From an uncultured bacterium (GTDB lineage: Bacteria > Actinomycetota > Coriobacteriia > Coriobacteriales > Eggerthellaceae): a DNA stretch of 64,000 nt. Both the position numbers and the translations under genes were made by a program. Numbering within the stretch: the stretch's first letter is position 1; the number at the start of each line of letters is the position of its first letter. This document shows positions 8,678 to 17,257 of the stretch, one piece after another. Location of the stretch: assembly GCA_905215325.1 (NCBI GenBank), contig CAJMPP010000007.1:1-64000 (forward strand). Direction: 5' to 3'. The notes beneath the pieces were generated by a model. The model was not told the DNA's origin and ran no database searches. It saw only the letters and a program-made list of their open reading frames with translations.

Positions 8678-9598
8678 ATGGCTTTGAATGCGAAGACCCT
8701 GCCCGATGACGAGTTCTTCTTCGGGCACAAAGCCTGCGCCGGATGCGGCGGCTCGCTTGCCGTTCGCACGGCGCTCAAGGTGCTCGGCCCGAACGCGGTG
8801 GCGGCGCTGCCGGCGGGCTGCATGAGCGCCGTCGGATTCAACTTCCCGCAGCTTTCTTTCGCCAACAACGCGATGATCACGCCTTTTGCGGCAACGGCAA
8901 GCGTGCTCACCGGCATCGAGGCCGGTTTGCGGGCGCAGGGCATCAAGCCTGACGACTGCACCGTGGTGGGTTTCGCCGGCGACGGCGGCACCGCCGACAT
9001 CGGCCTGCAGGCGCTCTCGGGCGCCATCGACCGCAACGACGACGTGCTCTACATCTGCTACGACAACGAGGCGTACATGAACACGGGCATCCAGAAGAGC
9101 TCGCTGACGCCCTTCGGCGCGAAGACCACCACCACGCCGGCCGGACGCAACGCGCACGGGTGCCTGACGCAGAAGAAGAACGTGTTCGAGATCGTGGCCG
9201 CGCACGGCATCCCCTATGCGGCAACGGCGAGCGTGGGGTATCTGCCCGACTTCCTGCGCAAGCTGGTACGCGCCCGCGACATCCGCGGCACGCGCTTCAT
9301 CCACGTGATCGCGCCCTGCCCGACCGGCTGGGGCTGCCCCGAGGCTGATATGGTGGACGTGGCGCGCGACATCGTAGACTGCGGCCTGTGGTACCTGGCC
9401 GAGTACGAAGGACCCCAGCTCAGCGGCGTGCCAGGCGGGCAGTTCAGGCTCAGCAGGAACCCGCGGGAGTTCGCCAGCGTCGAGGCATATCTGCGACGCC
9501 AAGGCAGGTTCCGCGCGCTCACCGACGACGAGATCGCCCAGGTGGAAGCAGGCCGCGACGCAAAATGGGAGCAGATCCGCCGCGATTGGACGGCGTAA
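8678..9598 (+). CDS. porB: 2-oxoacid:ferredoxin oxidoreductase beta subunit (PorB-like, TPP-binding)
   Basis: A 306-residue beta subunit. CAGCGG near the N-terminus (C20, C23) with a later Cys in AGCMS supplies iron-sulfur ligands. Thiamine diphosphate and Mg binding is shown by FAGDGGTADIG (about 100-110) and YDNEAYMNTGIQKSS (about 127-141), the PorB signature. The ATG is two bases past the alpha stop with AAAGGAGG just upstream. With the two genes before it, this completes a cytoplasmic oxidoreductase that would feed reduced ferredoxin and acyl-CoA, the latter usable by the upstream ligase in either direction. Confidence 0.94.
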   Translation: MALNAKTLPDDEFFFGHKACAGCGGSLAVRTALKVLGPNAVAALPAGCMSAVGFNFPQLSFANNAMITPFAATASVLTGIEAGLRAQGIKPDDCTVVGFAGDGGTADIGLQALSGAIDRNDDVLYICYDNEAYMNTGIQKSSLTPFGAKTTTTPAGRNAHGCLTQKKNVFEIVAAHGIPYAATASVGYLPDFLRKLVRARDIRGTRFIHVIAPCPTGWGCPEADMVDVARDIVDCGLWYLAEYEGPQLSGVPGGQFRLSRNPREFASVEAYLRRQGRFRALTDDEIAQVEAGRDAKWEQIRRDWTA

Positions 9599-9742
9599 GG
9601 CAAGGAAACGCACAGGCGCGGCGGCAGCGATTCGCGAATGAGTTACCGTCATGAGGCCATCCTCCCGACGGCATTTCTTTCGCCCGCAAACCCCACATCG
9701 CCACCGCCCGGCGGCGATTTGCTGGCCCGCAAAACCCTATAG

Positions 9743-9780
9743 AAACGGAAACCGGCGCTCGAGGGCGCCGGTTTCCGTTT
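9743..9780. terminator. Hairpin between convergent porB and usp genes
   Basis: AAACGGAAACCGGCGC (9743-9758) pairs with GCGCCGGTTTCCGTTT (9765-9780) across a six-base loop. A-rich on one side and T-rich on the other, it can serve both converging transcripts. Confidence 0.75.
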
Positions 9781-9837
9781 GGAGGGGATGCCGCCATGCG
9801 GAGACGCGGCATCGGATATGTTGCGGAGCGCTTATGC

Positions 9838-10689
9838 CTAAGGGACGATGATGGTCGGCACCTTCAGGTTCAAAAGAACGCTGTGCGTGACGCTGCCGAA
9901 CAGCGTGCGGCCCAGCGCATTGCGCGAGTTGGTGCCCATGATCAGCATGGACGCTTCCTTGCTGGCTTCGACAAGGGCGCGGGAGGGCGAGGAATCCTCA
10001 ACGGTACGGCCCGTGACCTGCAACGCAGGGTGCTCGAAGGCAAGTCGGCCGAGCTGGCGGTCAAGCTCGATCTGACGCTGCTCGCCGACGGGGGCAAGGC
10101 CGCCGCCCATGGATTCCGCGGTGCGCTCAAGCCATGCGGGAACGCCCCAAGCGCTGATCAACTCAAGCGGCTGCTGGGTTGCCACGGCCGCGCGCGCGGC
10201 GAAGTCGATGGCGCGGACGCTGACCACCTCGTCGGGGCCGACGCCCACGACGATCCCGGTGCCCTGCTGCTTCGCATCCCAGTCCGCAGGCACCACGACG
10301 GTGGGCACGCTGGTGGAGACGGAAACGCGCAGGCCCTTCGCGCCGCTGATGGTTTCGCCGATGGTGTGGCCGTGGTGGCTGCCCAACACGATCAGGTCGT
10401 GCATGGCTGCGGAATCGGCGAGCACGCCGACGATGTCGCCAACGGAGACGCTTGCCTGGATACGCATGTCGGGATAGCTTTCCAGGGCTGCTTGGCGTTT
10501 CTTCTCGAGCGCGGCGGTCACGGTGTCGGTGATGGTTTCCACGCCTACTCCGGCTTTGTTGGCGATCGCTTCATCGATGACCGCCAGCATGTGGACGTCG
10601 TAGCCGACCACGCGAGCGAATCGCACTGCCCAATCAAGGGCGCGGCGCCCGCGATCGCTGCCGTCAATGCCTACCAAAATGCTTCCCAT
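9838..10689 (-). CDS. Tandem-domain universal stress protein
   Basis: A 283-residue cytoplasmic protein made of two UspA domains (about 1-145 and 146-283). The first begins ILVGIDGSDRGRRALDWAVR and contains VLGSHHGHTIGE and SVPTVVVPAD; the second ends MGTNSRNALGRTLFGSVTHS and VPTIIVP, matching the nucleotide-binding G-x2-G-x9-G type motif. TAGGAG precedes the ATG. Such proteins bind ATP or other small ligands and respond to stress or energy state. It lies 81 bases downstream of the small membrane protein in the phosphate-permease run and may belong to the same transcript. Confidence 0.94.
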   Translation of the reverse strand: MGSILVGIDGSDRGRRALDWAVRFARVVGYDVHMLAVIDEAIANKAGVGVETITDTVTAALEKKRQAALESYPDMRIQASVSVGDIVGVLADSAAMHDLIVLGSHHGHTIGETISGAKGLRVSVSTSVPTVVVPADWDAKQQGTGIVVGVGPDEVVSVRAIDFAARAAVATQQPLELISAWGVPAWLERTAESMGGGLAPVGEQRQIELDRQLGRLAFEHPALQVTGRTVEDSSPSRALVEASKEASMLIMGTNSRNALGRTLFGSVTHSVLLNLKVPTIIVP

Positions 10690-10770
10690 TGCAACTCCTA
10701 ACGAAGTGATCGCATTCGGATATCGGTCACAAAATGATACCCGCCAAAAGCACCTATCCGCAATCGTTGA

Positions 10771-11001
10771 TTAGTGGAACATGGGAATCATGAGCCAAAG
10801 GGCGAATAGGACGATCGAGATGCAAGCGGTGAAGCAGATGACGGAGACCACTCGGTGCATCAGATGAGCGTTGCCTTGGGCGTCCACCGAGCCGTCTGCC
10901 CACATGCGCAAACCCCAGGCGTACAGGATGCTGATCAGGCTTGCGACGCATACAGCGGTGAATAGAACGGTGGCGAAGCTAATGATTTCAGTCGTGATCA
11001 T
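10771..11001 (-). CDS. Small two-helix membrane protein downstream of the PiT permease
   Basis: A 76-residue protein of unknown function with two hydrophobic segments (about 5-29 and 51-73) and a polar loop WADGSVDAQGNAHLMHR between them. AAGGAAGG six bases before the ATG supports expression. Its start is 13 bases from the phosphate-permease stop, so it is almost certainly co-transcribed and could be an accessory subunit. No family is recognised. Confidence 0.75.
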   Translation of the reverse strand: MITTEIISFATVLFTAVCVASLISILYAWGLRMWADGSVDAQGNAHLMHRVVSVICFTACISIVLFALWLMIPMFH

Positions 11002-11014
11002 GTTCTACCTTCCT

Positions 11015-12184
11015 TTAAGCAGCCTGAGCTTGGGGCTGGACCGTGCGAGTCTTCTCGGCGTTGATGTTCACCTTATGGCTATCGTTGACGTTGCCGCTGT
11101 TGACCGGATTGCGCTTGGAAAGGCGGAAGATGATCAGCGCGACGCACACGGCGATAACAACCGTTGCCACGGTCCCCCAGACGCCGGTTTTCGCAAGCGC
11201 GCAGGCAAGGGCGCCCACAATGCCTGCCGCGGGGAAGGTGACCAGCCAGGCGATCAGCATACGGCCAGCAACGCCCCAGTTGACCGGATTGCCCTTCTTG
11301 CCAAGACCGGTGCCGATGATGGAACCGGAGCAAACCTGCGTAGTCGAAAGCGCGAAGCCAAGGTGGGACGAAACCAGAATGGTAGTCGCGCTTGCAGCCT
11401 CGGCGGCAAAGCCCTGCGGGGTGCTGATCTCGGTCAGGCCCTTGCCCAACGTGCGGATGACGCGCCAACCGCCCATGTACGTGCCGGCGGCGATGGCAAG
11501 GCCGCAAACGGCAACGACCCAAAGCTCAGGACCGGAACCGGAAGGCTGCAGGCCCACGGCGATGAGCGTCAGCGTGATGATGCCCATGGTTTTCTGTGCG
11601 TCGTTAGTGCCGTGCGAAAGAGCAACCAAGCAGGCGGTGACGGTCTGACCGTGACGGAAGCCGGACTCGATCTGCTTCTCGCTCATGTGCTTGACCACGG
11701 CGAAGATGAGTTTGACCGCGCAGAAGGCCGCCAAACCGGCAACGATGGGAGACACCAGAGCAGGGACAAGGATCTTGGTGATCACGGCGGCAAAGTTAAC
11801 GCCCTCAACGCCCGCGCCGATGATGACGGCGCCGACCAGGCCGCCGAACAGCGCGTGGCTGCTTGAGGAAGGAAGGCCCACCAGCCAGGTGAGCAGATTC
11901 CAAATGATGGCGCCGATCAAGCCCGCCAAGATGAACTCGGGGGCGATGGTGACCACTTGCTCGTTGATCAAACCACCGGAGATGGTCTTTGCGACCTCTA
12001 CGGACAGAAACGCGCCGACGAGGTTCAGCGTGCCCGCGGCGATAACAGCGGTTCTGGGCTTGAGCGCGCCCGTAGCGATGGACGTGGCCATTGCATTGGC
12101 CGTATCGTGGAAACCGTTCGTGAAGTCAAACGTCAATGCGGTGACGATCACCAAGCCGACGATTACCAGCGTTGCCGGATCCAT
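11015..12184 (-). CDS. pit: PiT family inorganic phosphate permease
   Basis: A 389-residue membrane protein with the two duplicated PiT signatures: DFTNGFHDTANAMATSIATG (about 20-39) and ALSHGTNDAQKTMG (about 188). It carries out metal-phosphate/proton or sodium symport. About ten transmembrane segments and a short polar C-terminus. Many PiT genes are followed by a DUF47/PhoU-like gene; here a small membrane protein takes that place. AAGGGAGAA precedes the ATG. A 12-base palindrome lies upstream at 12229-12240. Confidence 0.94.
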   Translation of the reverse strand: MDPATLVIVGLVIVTALTFDFTNGFHDTANAMATSIATGALKPRTAVIAAGTLNLVGAFLSVEVAKTISGGLINEQVVTIAPEFILAGLIGAIIWNLLTWLVGLPSSSSHALFGGLVGAVIIGAGVEGVNFAAVITKILVPALVSPIVAGLAAFCAVKLIFAVVKHMSEKQIESGFRHGQTVTACLVALSHGTNDAQKTMGIITLTLIAVGLQPSGSGPELWVVAVCGLAIAAGTYMGGWRVIRTLGKGLTEISTPQGFAAEAASATTILVSSHLGFALSTTQVCSGSIIGTGLGKKGNPVNWGVAGRMLIAWLVTFPAAGIVGALACALAKTGVWGTVATVVIAVCVALIIFRLSKRNPVNSGNVNDSHKVNINAEKTRTVQPQAQAA

Positions 12185-12228
12185 TACTTTCGTTCTCCCT
12201 TCGAAAACCTCATTGCGTCGTTAAAACA

Positions 12229-12240
12229 TCGAACGTTCGA
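12229..12240. promoter_or_regulatory. 12-base palindrome in the PiT leader
   Basis: TCGAACGTTCGA is a perfect palindrome 45 bases upstream of the permease start. A second short inverted repeat, AGCTCT/AGAGCT, lies just beyond at about 12244-12264. Candidate operator or leader structure; the regulator is unknown. Confidence 0.35.
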
Positions 12241-12264
12241 GAAGCTCTACCCCATATGAGAGCT

Positions 12265-12694
12265 CGACGATCCCGAACGCGTTACTACGACGTTTCAAGG
12301 GCGCAGCACACCCTCGGCATGCAAAGAGAAAGTCTAGGGGCGATATGTAAAGCGACTGTAAGGCCAACTTCAGGTGCGGGTAATGCTTTTGAGGAAACAG
12401 GGAGGATTAAGAAGACGGACGAGGAGCACCACCGCCCAGAACCCCGCCTCCAACGTGTGCGCTATAGAACACCATCTCCAACACACGCGCTTTCAGACAA
12501 TGCACCTGCTCGCCTGGTCTGCAGCTCATGAATCCATCGACTCCCTGGTTGATTGCCCCGTTTTGATGCAGGAGCAATCAAGCGACGGACGGTGGAGGCG
12601 GGACCCGAAACGGCAACACCATAAGGGGAACGCAATACCCTTCCCGAAAAGAGAAAAGCGAGCAAAACCGCCATTGACCGGGGAAGGTTTATTA
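12265..12694. other. Intergenic stretch without a supported gene
   Basis: About 430 bases between the PiT leader and the TGAACC array. Short open frames occur on both strands but lack ribosome sites and have unlike composition. No RNA gene or strong hairpin is seen. Confidence 0.5.
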
Positions 12695-12910
12695 TGAACC
12701 TCGATTGCTTTATGAAATTGAACACACAGCTTTACGAACGTGCTACACTGCAAGAAATTGAACCAATGAACTATGAACCGCAGATAAGTAGTAACCTCGG
12801 TTCATAGTTCAATTTAAAGGTTCATGGGCCAAGTTGTTCATACTTTGGTTCAATTTAAAGTTCAATTTCATATTGAACCGGCCTTTGAACCTATAGTTTG
12901 AACTTTGAAC
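12695..12910 (+). promoter_or_regulatory. Array of TGAACC/GGTTCA boxes upstream of the XRE-aminotransferase gene
   Basis: Eight exact TGAACC hexamers occur in either orientation (12695, 12759, 12774, 12874, 12886 forward; 12799, 12819, 12847 reverse), with seven further TGAAC/GTTCA pentamers. The centre is a perfect 14-base inverted repeat: 12767-12780 with 12798-12811, spacer 17. GTTCAATTTAAAG is also directly repeated at 12807 and 12848, 41 bases apart (about four helical turns). The block ends where the ribosome site of the gene begins. It is best explained as a multi-site operator, plausibly for the XRE domain of the gene it precedes. Confidence 0.65.
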
Positions 12911-12922
12911 GAAAGGAACGGC

Positions 12923-14488
12923 ATGGATCAGAACGTGTTTGCCGAACAACTGAAGATTGCCATGGATGCCGCCGGCATGAAGCAGGCAGATTTGATCCAT
13001 GCAGCGCAAGAAGAAGGCCATAAACTCTGGAAAAGCCAGGTCAGCCAGTATGTCAGCGGCAAGACCATCCCCCGCCCCGATGTGATGCAGCTGCTTGCTG
13101 AACTATTGAACGTCACTCCTGAGTGGCTGGGCGGCGAGGAGTCTGCACCTATGACCCCTCCCGAACATGAACCTTCTGCACCTGAACCACTTGTTCATGA
13201 GGTTCAAAACGATTTTGAACCTTCCAAAACTAATGAACCTGCTGTGTCTGATGATCAAGGGAGCGTACCTATGCGTCAGTTCAAGAAATCCTCGAAGCTT
13301 GATAACGTTCTGTACGATGTTCGTGGTCCGGTTGTGGACGAAGCCGCTCGCATGGAGTCCCAAGGCATGCGCATTTTGAAATTGAACATCGGCAACCCTG
13401 CCCCGTTCGGATTCCGCACGCCCGACGAGGTGGTTCAGGACATGCGTCATCAGCTTCCCGACTGCGAGGGCTACAGCGATTCGAAGGGCTTGTTCAGCGC
13501 ACGCAAGGCCATCATGCAATACTCTCAGATCAAGGGCCTTCCCAATGTGGATATGGACAGCATCTACACCGGCAACGGCGTCAGCGAGCTCATTAACCTG
13601 TGCATGCAGGCGCTGCTCGACACCGGCGACGAGATCCTTATCCCCAGCCCCGACTACCCGCTGTGGACGGCCTGCGCCACCCTTGCCGGCGGCACGCCCG
13701 TTCACTACATCTGCGACGAGCAGGCTGAGTGGTATCCCGACATCGACGACATCGAGAGCAAGATCACGCCGCGCACGAAGGCTATCGTCATCATCAACCC
13801 CAACAACCCCACCGGCGCGCTGTATCCGCGCGAGGTGCTGCAGCAGATCGTCGACGTTGCTCGCAAGCACCAGCTGATGATCCTGTCCGATGAAATCTAC
13901 GATCGCTTGGTCATGGACGACCTTGAGCACGTATCCATTGCAAGCCTTGCTCCAGACCTGTTCTGCATCACCTTCTCGGGCCTTTCGAAATCGCACATGA
14001 TCGCTGGCTACCGTATCGGCTGGATGGTGCTGTCCGGCGAGAAGTACTGCGCCCAGGACTTCATCTTGGGCCTGAACATGTTGTCGAACATGCGATTGTG
14101 CTCCAACGTGCCGGCGCAGTCCATCGTACAGACCGCGCTGTGGGGCCATCAGAGCGTGCGCAACTACGTGGTGCCCGGAGGCCGTGTATGCGAACAGCGC
14201 GATTACGTGTACAAGGCGCTCAACGACATCCCCGGCATCACCGCCGTCAAACCCCGTGCAGCCTTCTACATCTTCCCGAAGATCGACGTGAAGAAGTTCA
14301 ACATCACCAACGACGAGCAGTTCGCGCTTGACCTGCTGCACGAGAAGAAGATCCTGCTGGTTCCCGGCAAAGGCTTCAACTGGGGTTCGCCCGACCATTT
14401 CCGCGTGGTATACCTACCGCGTATCGAGGTGCTCTCCGAAGCCATGGGCCAGCTCGGCGACTTCCTGTCGCACTACCGTCAAGCGTAA
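12923..14488 (+). CDS. XRE-type HTH fused to a class I aminotransferase (AlaA-like)
   Basis: A 521-residue fusion. Residues 1-73 form an XRE-like helix-turn-helix (MKQADLIHAAQ, then KSQVSQYVSGKTIPRPDVM, LLNVTPEWLGG). A low-complexity linker (about 74-118) is rich in Glu-Pro. The rest is a PLP aminotransferase close to alanine/valine transaminases: KLNIGNPAPFGF, IYTGNGVSELI, PSPDYPLWTA, NPNNPTGALY, DEIYDRLV and the PLP lysine in SGLSKSHMIAGYRIGW (about 356). The usual regulator-aminotransferase fusions (MocR) carry a GntR-type HTH; this one does not. The ATG at 12923 with AAAGGA five bases ahead is preferred over TTG at 12905. It may be a metabolite-sensing autoregulator, a bifunctional enzyme, or both. 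Confidence 0.9.
   Translation: MDQNVFAEQLKIAMDAAGMKQADLIHAAQEEGHKLWKSQVSQYVSGKTIPRPDVMQLLAELLNVTPEWLGGEESAPMTPPEHEPSAPEPLVHEVQNDFEPSKTNEPAVSDDQGSVPMRQFKKSSKLDNVLYDVRGPVVDEAARMESQGMRILKLNIGNPAPFGFRTPDEVVQDMRHQLPDCEGYSDSKGLFSARKAIMQYSQIKGLPNVDMDSIYTGNGVSELINLCMQALLDTGDEILIPSPDYPLWTACATLAGGTPVHYICDEQAEWYPDIDDIESKITPRTKAIVIINPNNPTGALYPREVLQQIVDVARKHQLMILSDEIYDRLVMDDLEHVSIASLAPDLFCITFSGLSKSHMIAGYRIGWMVLSGEKYCAQDFILGLNMLSNMRLCSNVPAQSIVQTALWGHQSVRNYVVPGGRVCEQRDYVYKALNDIPGITAVKPRAAFYIFPKIDVKKFNITNDEQFALDLLHEKKILLVPGKGFNWGSPDHFRVVYLPRIEVLSEAMGQLGDFLSHYRQA
13168..13239 (+). repeat. TGAACC box cluster inside the coding linker
   Basis: Five exact TGAACC/GGTTCA hexamers (13168, 13183, 13201 reverse, 13216, 13234) fall in 72 bases coding for the linker between the HTH and the aminotransferase. 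They have the same core as the upstream array and give the Glu-Pro-rich residues. The rest of the aminotransferase coding region lacks such density. Confidence 0.6.
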
Positions 14489-14531
14489 CGGGCTTTAGAG
14501 GCGCCTAGCGCTTCCATTATCGATACCATCG

Positions 14532-14569
14532 CATATGGGAAGAGGGGCACAAGCCCCTCTTCCCATATG
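14532..14569. terminator. Strong hairpin after the XRE-aminotransferase gene
   Basis: A 17-base perfect stem (14532-14548 with 14553-14569, CATATGGGAAGAGGGGC arm) closes a four-base loop ACAA. There is no long T tract, but its position 44 bases after the stop and between convergent genes fits a shared terminator. Confidence 0.65.
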
Positions 14570-14775
14570 GCATCAAGTTTACAATGCGCCACTTTGATGA
14601 ACGACAATGAGACATCGTCATTCATACCTCTTTAAACATCGATCCGATCCCATAGCAATGTCAGCCCGCTGATAACGAGACATCCAGCACTTCGAGCCTC
14701 TTGCATCGTGCGCACCCAATACCCGTTTGCATCATGCGCTTAGGCCCCACCCAATCCGCCCAATCGCGTTTTCGG

Positions 14776-16665
14776 CTACTGCACTTCGGAGCGATAGGCT
14801 GCGATCTCATCGAGGAAGGCTTTGCCGTACTTCTCGAGCTTCTTCATGCCTACGCCGCTGACATCCATGAACTCATCCTCGGTTTCGGGCATGCGAGCGC
14901 ACATGTCACGCAGCGATGCATCGCCGAAGACCATATACGGAGCCAGTCCACCTTCAACTGCCAGCTGCTTGCGCAACGCACGCAGCCTTTCGAACAGATC
15001 CTGGTCGTATGCCGCATCGGGACCGCTTGCCGTACCCGACCCGCCGAACGAGTGACCGCCGGCAATGCCCGCCTTGCGCTGCGGTTGACGCAGCACCTGC
15101 TTCATCTGCAATCGAAAATCAGGCGCTGCAGCCTCCCGGAAACGAGGGCCGAACCCAACTACAGGGAACTTGCCTTCCGATATCTCCAGGTACTCGCCCG
15201 CCGCAAGCAGCTCGATGACCTCTTTCAGCTGCACTTGCGACATGTTGACGGAGTTGAGACACTTCGCCTGCGCAAGGCCGAACTGCTCAAGGCGCTCCAT
15301 GTTTGTGCCGCGCAGCACATCAACCACCACGCCTTTGCCGAACCTTCCGCGCAACTCCTGCACGCAACGCATGACAGCACGCGCTTCGGTGGTAACGTCC
15401 ACCGCCCTGAACCCGCCCTCGCAGTTCGAGCAGTTATTGCACGAGCCATCGTCCTGCTGCGCCGCGGACTCATCGCCGAAGTAACGCAACATGTAGCCGC
15501 GCAGGCATTCGCACGTCAGACAATAGCCCTCCATGGCCGCCAGCATGCGGCGCCTAGCAGCGCGTGCTACCTCAGCCTCCTCGGGGCTCATGCCCTCGTT
15601 GCCGCCGTCCTGCTCAAGGAAGAACCTGCAAGTGGACAAATCGCCATCGCTCCAGTAGAGCATGCACTCGCTTGCAAGCCCGTCGCGTCCCGCGCGGCCC
15701 GCTTCCTGATAATAAGCCTCGATGCTTGACGGCATGTTGTAGTGGATGACGTAACGCACGTTCGATTTATCGATACCCATGCCGAAGGCGTTAGTTGCCA
15801 CGATGACCGCAGCATCGTCGTTGATCCATGCCTGCTGATTGGCGCTGCGCTCTTCCTTTCTCAATCCTGCGTGATAGCGCGTTGCCTTCACGCCAGATTG
15901 CACCAAGTGTTCGTGCACCTTCTCGACATTCTTGCGCGTATTGCAATACACCACGCCTGAGTCCTCGGGATGCGCCTTCGCATACGTTGTGATACGGTTC
16001 AGCTTTTTATTCGGCTCGAGGCGCTCTACGGAAAAGTGGAGGTTTGGCCGGTCGAAACCGGTGACCGCTTGGTAGGGATCCCGTAATCCCAAGAGACGCA
16101 CGATGTCAGCGCGAACGCGCTCCGTTGCCGTTGCGGTGAGTGCAGCAACGGTGGGGCGCACGGGAAGCTGTTCGATGAACGTACCGATGCGCAGATACGA
16201 CGGGCGAAAATCCTGGCCCCATTGCGATACGCAATGCGCTTCGTCTACCGCGACCAGCGGAATGGGCGCCTGCGAGGCGAATTCCACAAAGCGCGGGTCC
16301 TCCAAACGCTCGGGCGCAACATAGAGCAGGTCGAACTCCCCCGCCAGGGCACGCGCCATGATAGAACCCTGCTGAGACGGGGTAAGCGTTGAGTTCAGAT
16401 ATGCCGCCTGAATACCAGCATCCTGCAAACTGCGCACCTGGTCGCCCATCAGCGACACCAATGGGCTTATGACCAGCGCAAGGCCGCTCATGACAACGCC
16501 CGGTATCTGATAGCACACCGACTTGCCGGCGCCGGTAGGCATAACCGCAAGCGCATCGCGACCTGAGAGCACAGCCTGCACCACGCCCTGCTGACCCGGC
16601 CTGAAATCCTTGTAGCCGAAATGCATCTCCAGCGCCAAGCGCGCCTGCTCTATAGGTACCGACAC
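14776..16665 (-). CDS. recQ: ATP-dependent DNA helicase RecQ
   Basis: A 629-residue 3'-5' helicase for recombination and fork repair. Order of parts: DEAD-type motor with MPTGAGKS (about 42-49) and VDEAHCVSQWG (about 139), second motor with YCNTRKNVEKV and HYNMPSSIEAYYQEAGRAGRDG, RQC zinc cluster (CLTCECLRGYML, then CNNCSNC), and a C-terminal HRDC domain. The GTG at 16665 is chosen as start because GGGAAAGG lies just upstream; an earlier GTG would add ten residues without a site. Full length, no frameshift. Confidence 0.95.
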   Translation of the reverse strand: MSVPIEQARLALEMHFGYKDFRPGQQGVVQAVLSGRDALAVMPTGAGKSVCYQIPGVVMSGLALVISPLVSLMGDQVRSLQDAGIQAAYLNSTLTPSQQGSIMARALAGEFDLLYVAPERLEDPRFVEFASQAPIPLVAVDEAHCVSQWGQDFRPSYLRIGTFIEQLPVRPTVAALTATATERVRADIVRLLGLRDPYQAVTGFDRPNLHFSVERLEPNKKLNRITTYAKAHPEDSGVVYCNTRKNVEKVHEHLVQSGVKATRYHAGLRKEERSANQQAWINDDAAVIVATNAFGMGIDKSNVRYVIHYNMPSSIEAYYQEAGRAGRDGLASECMLYWSDGDLSTCRFFLEQDGGNEGMSPEEAEVARAARRRMLAAMEGYCLTCECLRGYMLRYFGDESAAQQDDGSCNNCSNCEGGFRAVDVTTEARAVMRCVQELRGRFGKGVVVDVLRGTNMERLEQFGLAQAKCLNSVNMSQVQLKEVIELLAAGEYLEISEGKFPVVGFGPRFREAAAPDFRLQMKQVLRQPQRKAGIAGGHSFGGSGTASGPDAAYDQDLFERLRALRKQLAVEGGLAPYMVFGDASLRDMCARMPETEDEFMDVSGVGMKKLEKYGKAFLDEIAAYRSEVQ

Positions 16666-16846
16666 GGCAAACCTTTCCCTAATAACAAGTTCCACAATGC
16701 GTAAAGTGCGAACGCAAATCTAAATACAAATGCAAATGCGCGATTTCAGGATCATGCCCCGCAATCCTGCAAGATAATCGCGATTTCCAACAGTTTTCAA
16801 AACTGATCCAAAAGCGTCTCATCTGGGAAAACACTGCAATAAACGC

Positions 16847-17257
16847 CTAGATGATAATCCCATCACAGTGATCTATTTCGTGCTGAATAATCTGTGCGGT
16901 AAAGCCGCTGAAGCTTTTCTGGCAGGCTTTGAATGATTCGTCCTGATACGACACGCGTATCTTGCGATATCGCCGGCATGGCCGCTGCCCCACAAGCGAC
17001 AGGCACCCCTCCTCAGTGGAATACTCGCTTGAGGCGTGCACGATTTCGGGATTGAACATGAGCTTGGCCGTGCCATTGTCATCGAACACGATGATACGCT
17101 TGCGTACGCCGATCATGTTCGCCGCCATTCCGACGCACTCATGAGCGTGCGCTTCAAGCGTGTCGAGCAAGTCCTGTCCAACAGGCGCGTCCTCGATGGT
17201 TGCGGCCTCCGATGGCATGGCCAAAAACAGCTGGTTTCGCATAATCGGTCTGATCAT
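16847..17257 (-). CDS. Peptide deformylase-like protein with an altered motif 1
   Basis: A 136-residue member of the deformylase fold, shorter than housekeeping Def. Motifs 2 and 3 are intact: EGCLS (83-87, metal Cys85) and QHEIDH (metal His126 and His130, general base Glu127). Motif 1 reads GMAANMIG (43-50), so the normally conserved glutamine of GxxAAxQ is a methionine. Such short paralogues are known in gut bacteria; whether this one deformylates nascent peptides is doubtful. AGGAGG sits twelve bases before the ATG, a little far. The gene is isolated, divergent from the repressor gene next door. Confidence 0.8.
   Translation of the reverse strand: MIRPIMRNQLFLAMPSEAATIEDAPVGQDLLDTLEAHAHECVGMAANMIGVRKRIIVFDDNGTAKLMFNPEIVHASSEYSTEEGCLSLVGQRPCRRYRKIRVSYQDESFKACQKSFSGFTAQIIQHEIDHCDGIII

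Noticed and set aside
12374..12697. A 107-codon plus-strand frame upstream of the XRE-aminotransferase
   Set aside because: No ribosome site and unconvincing composition; overlaps the beginning of the TGAACC array.
12923..14488. MocR/GntR-type regulator
   Set aside because: The N-terminal HTH has the XRE pattern and lacks the GntR winged-helix sequence; the aminotransferase part is AlaA-like.
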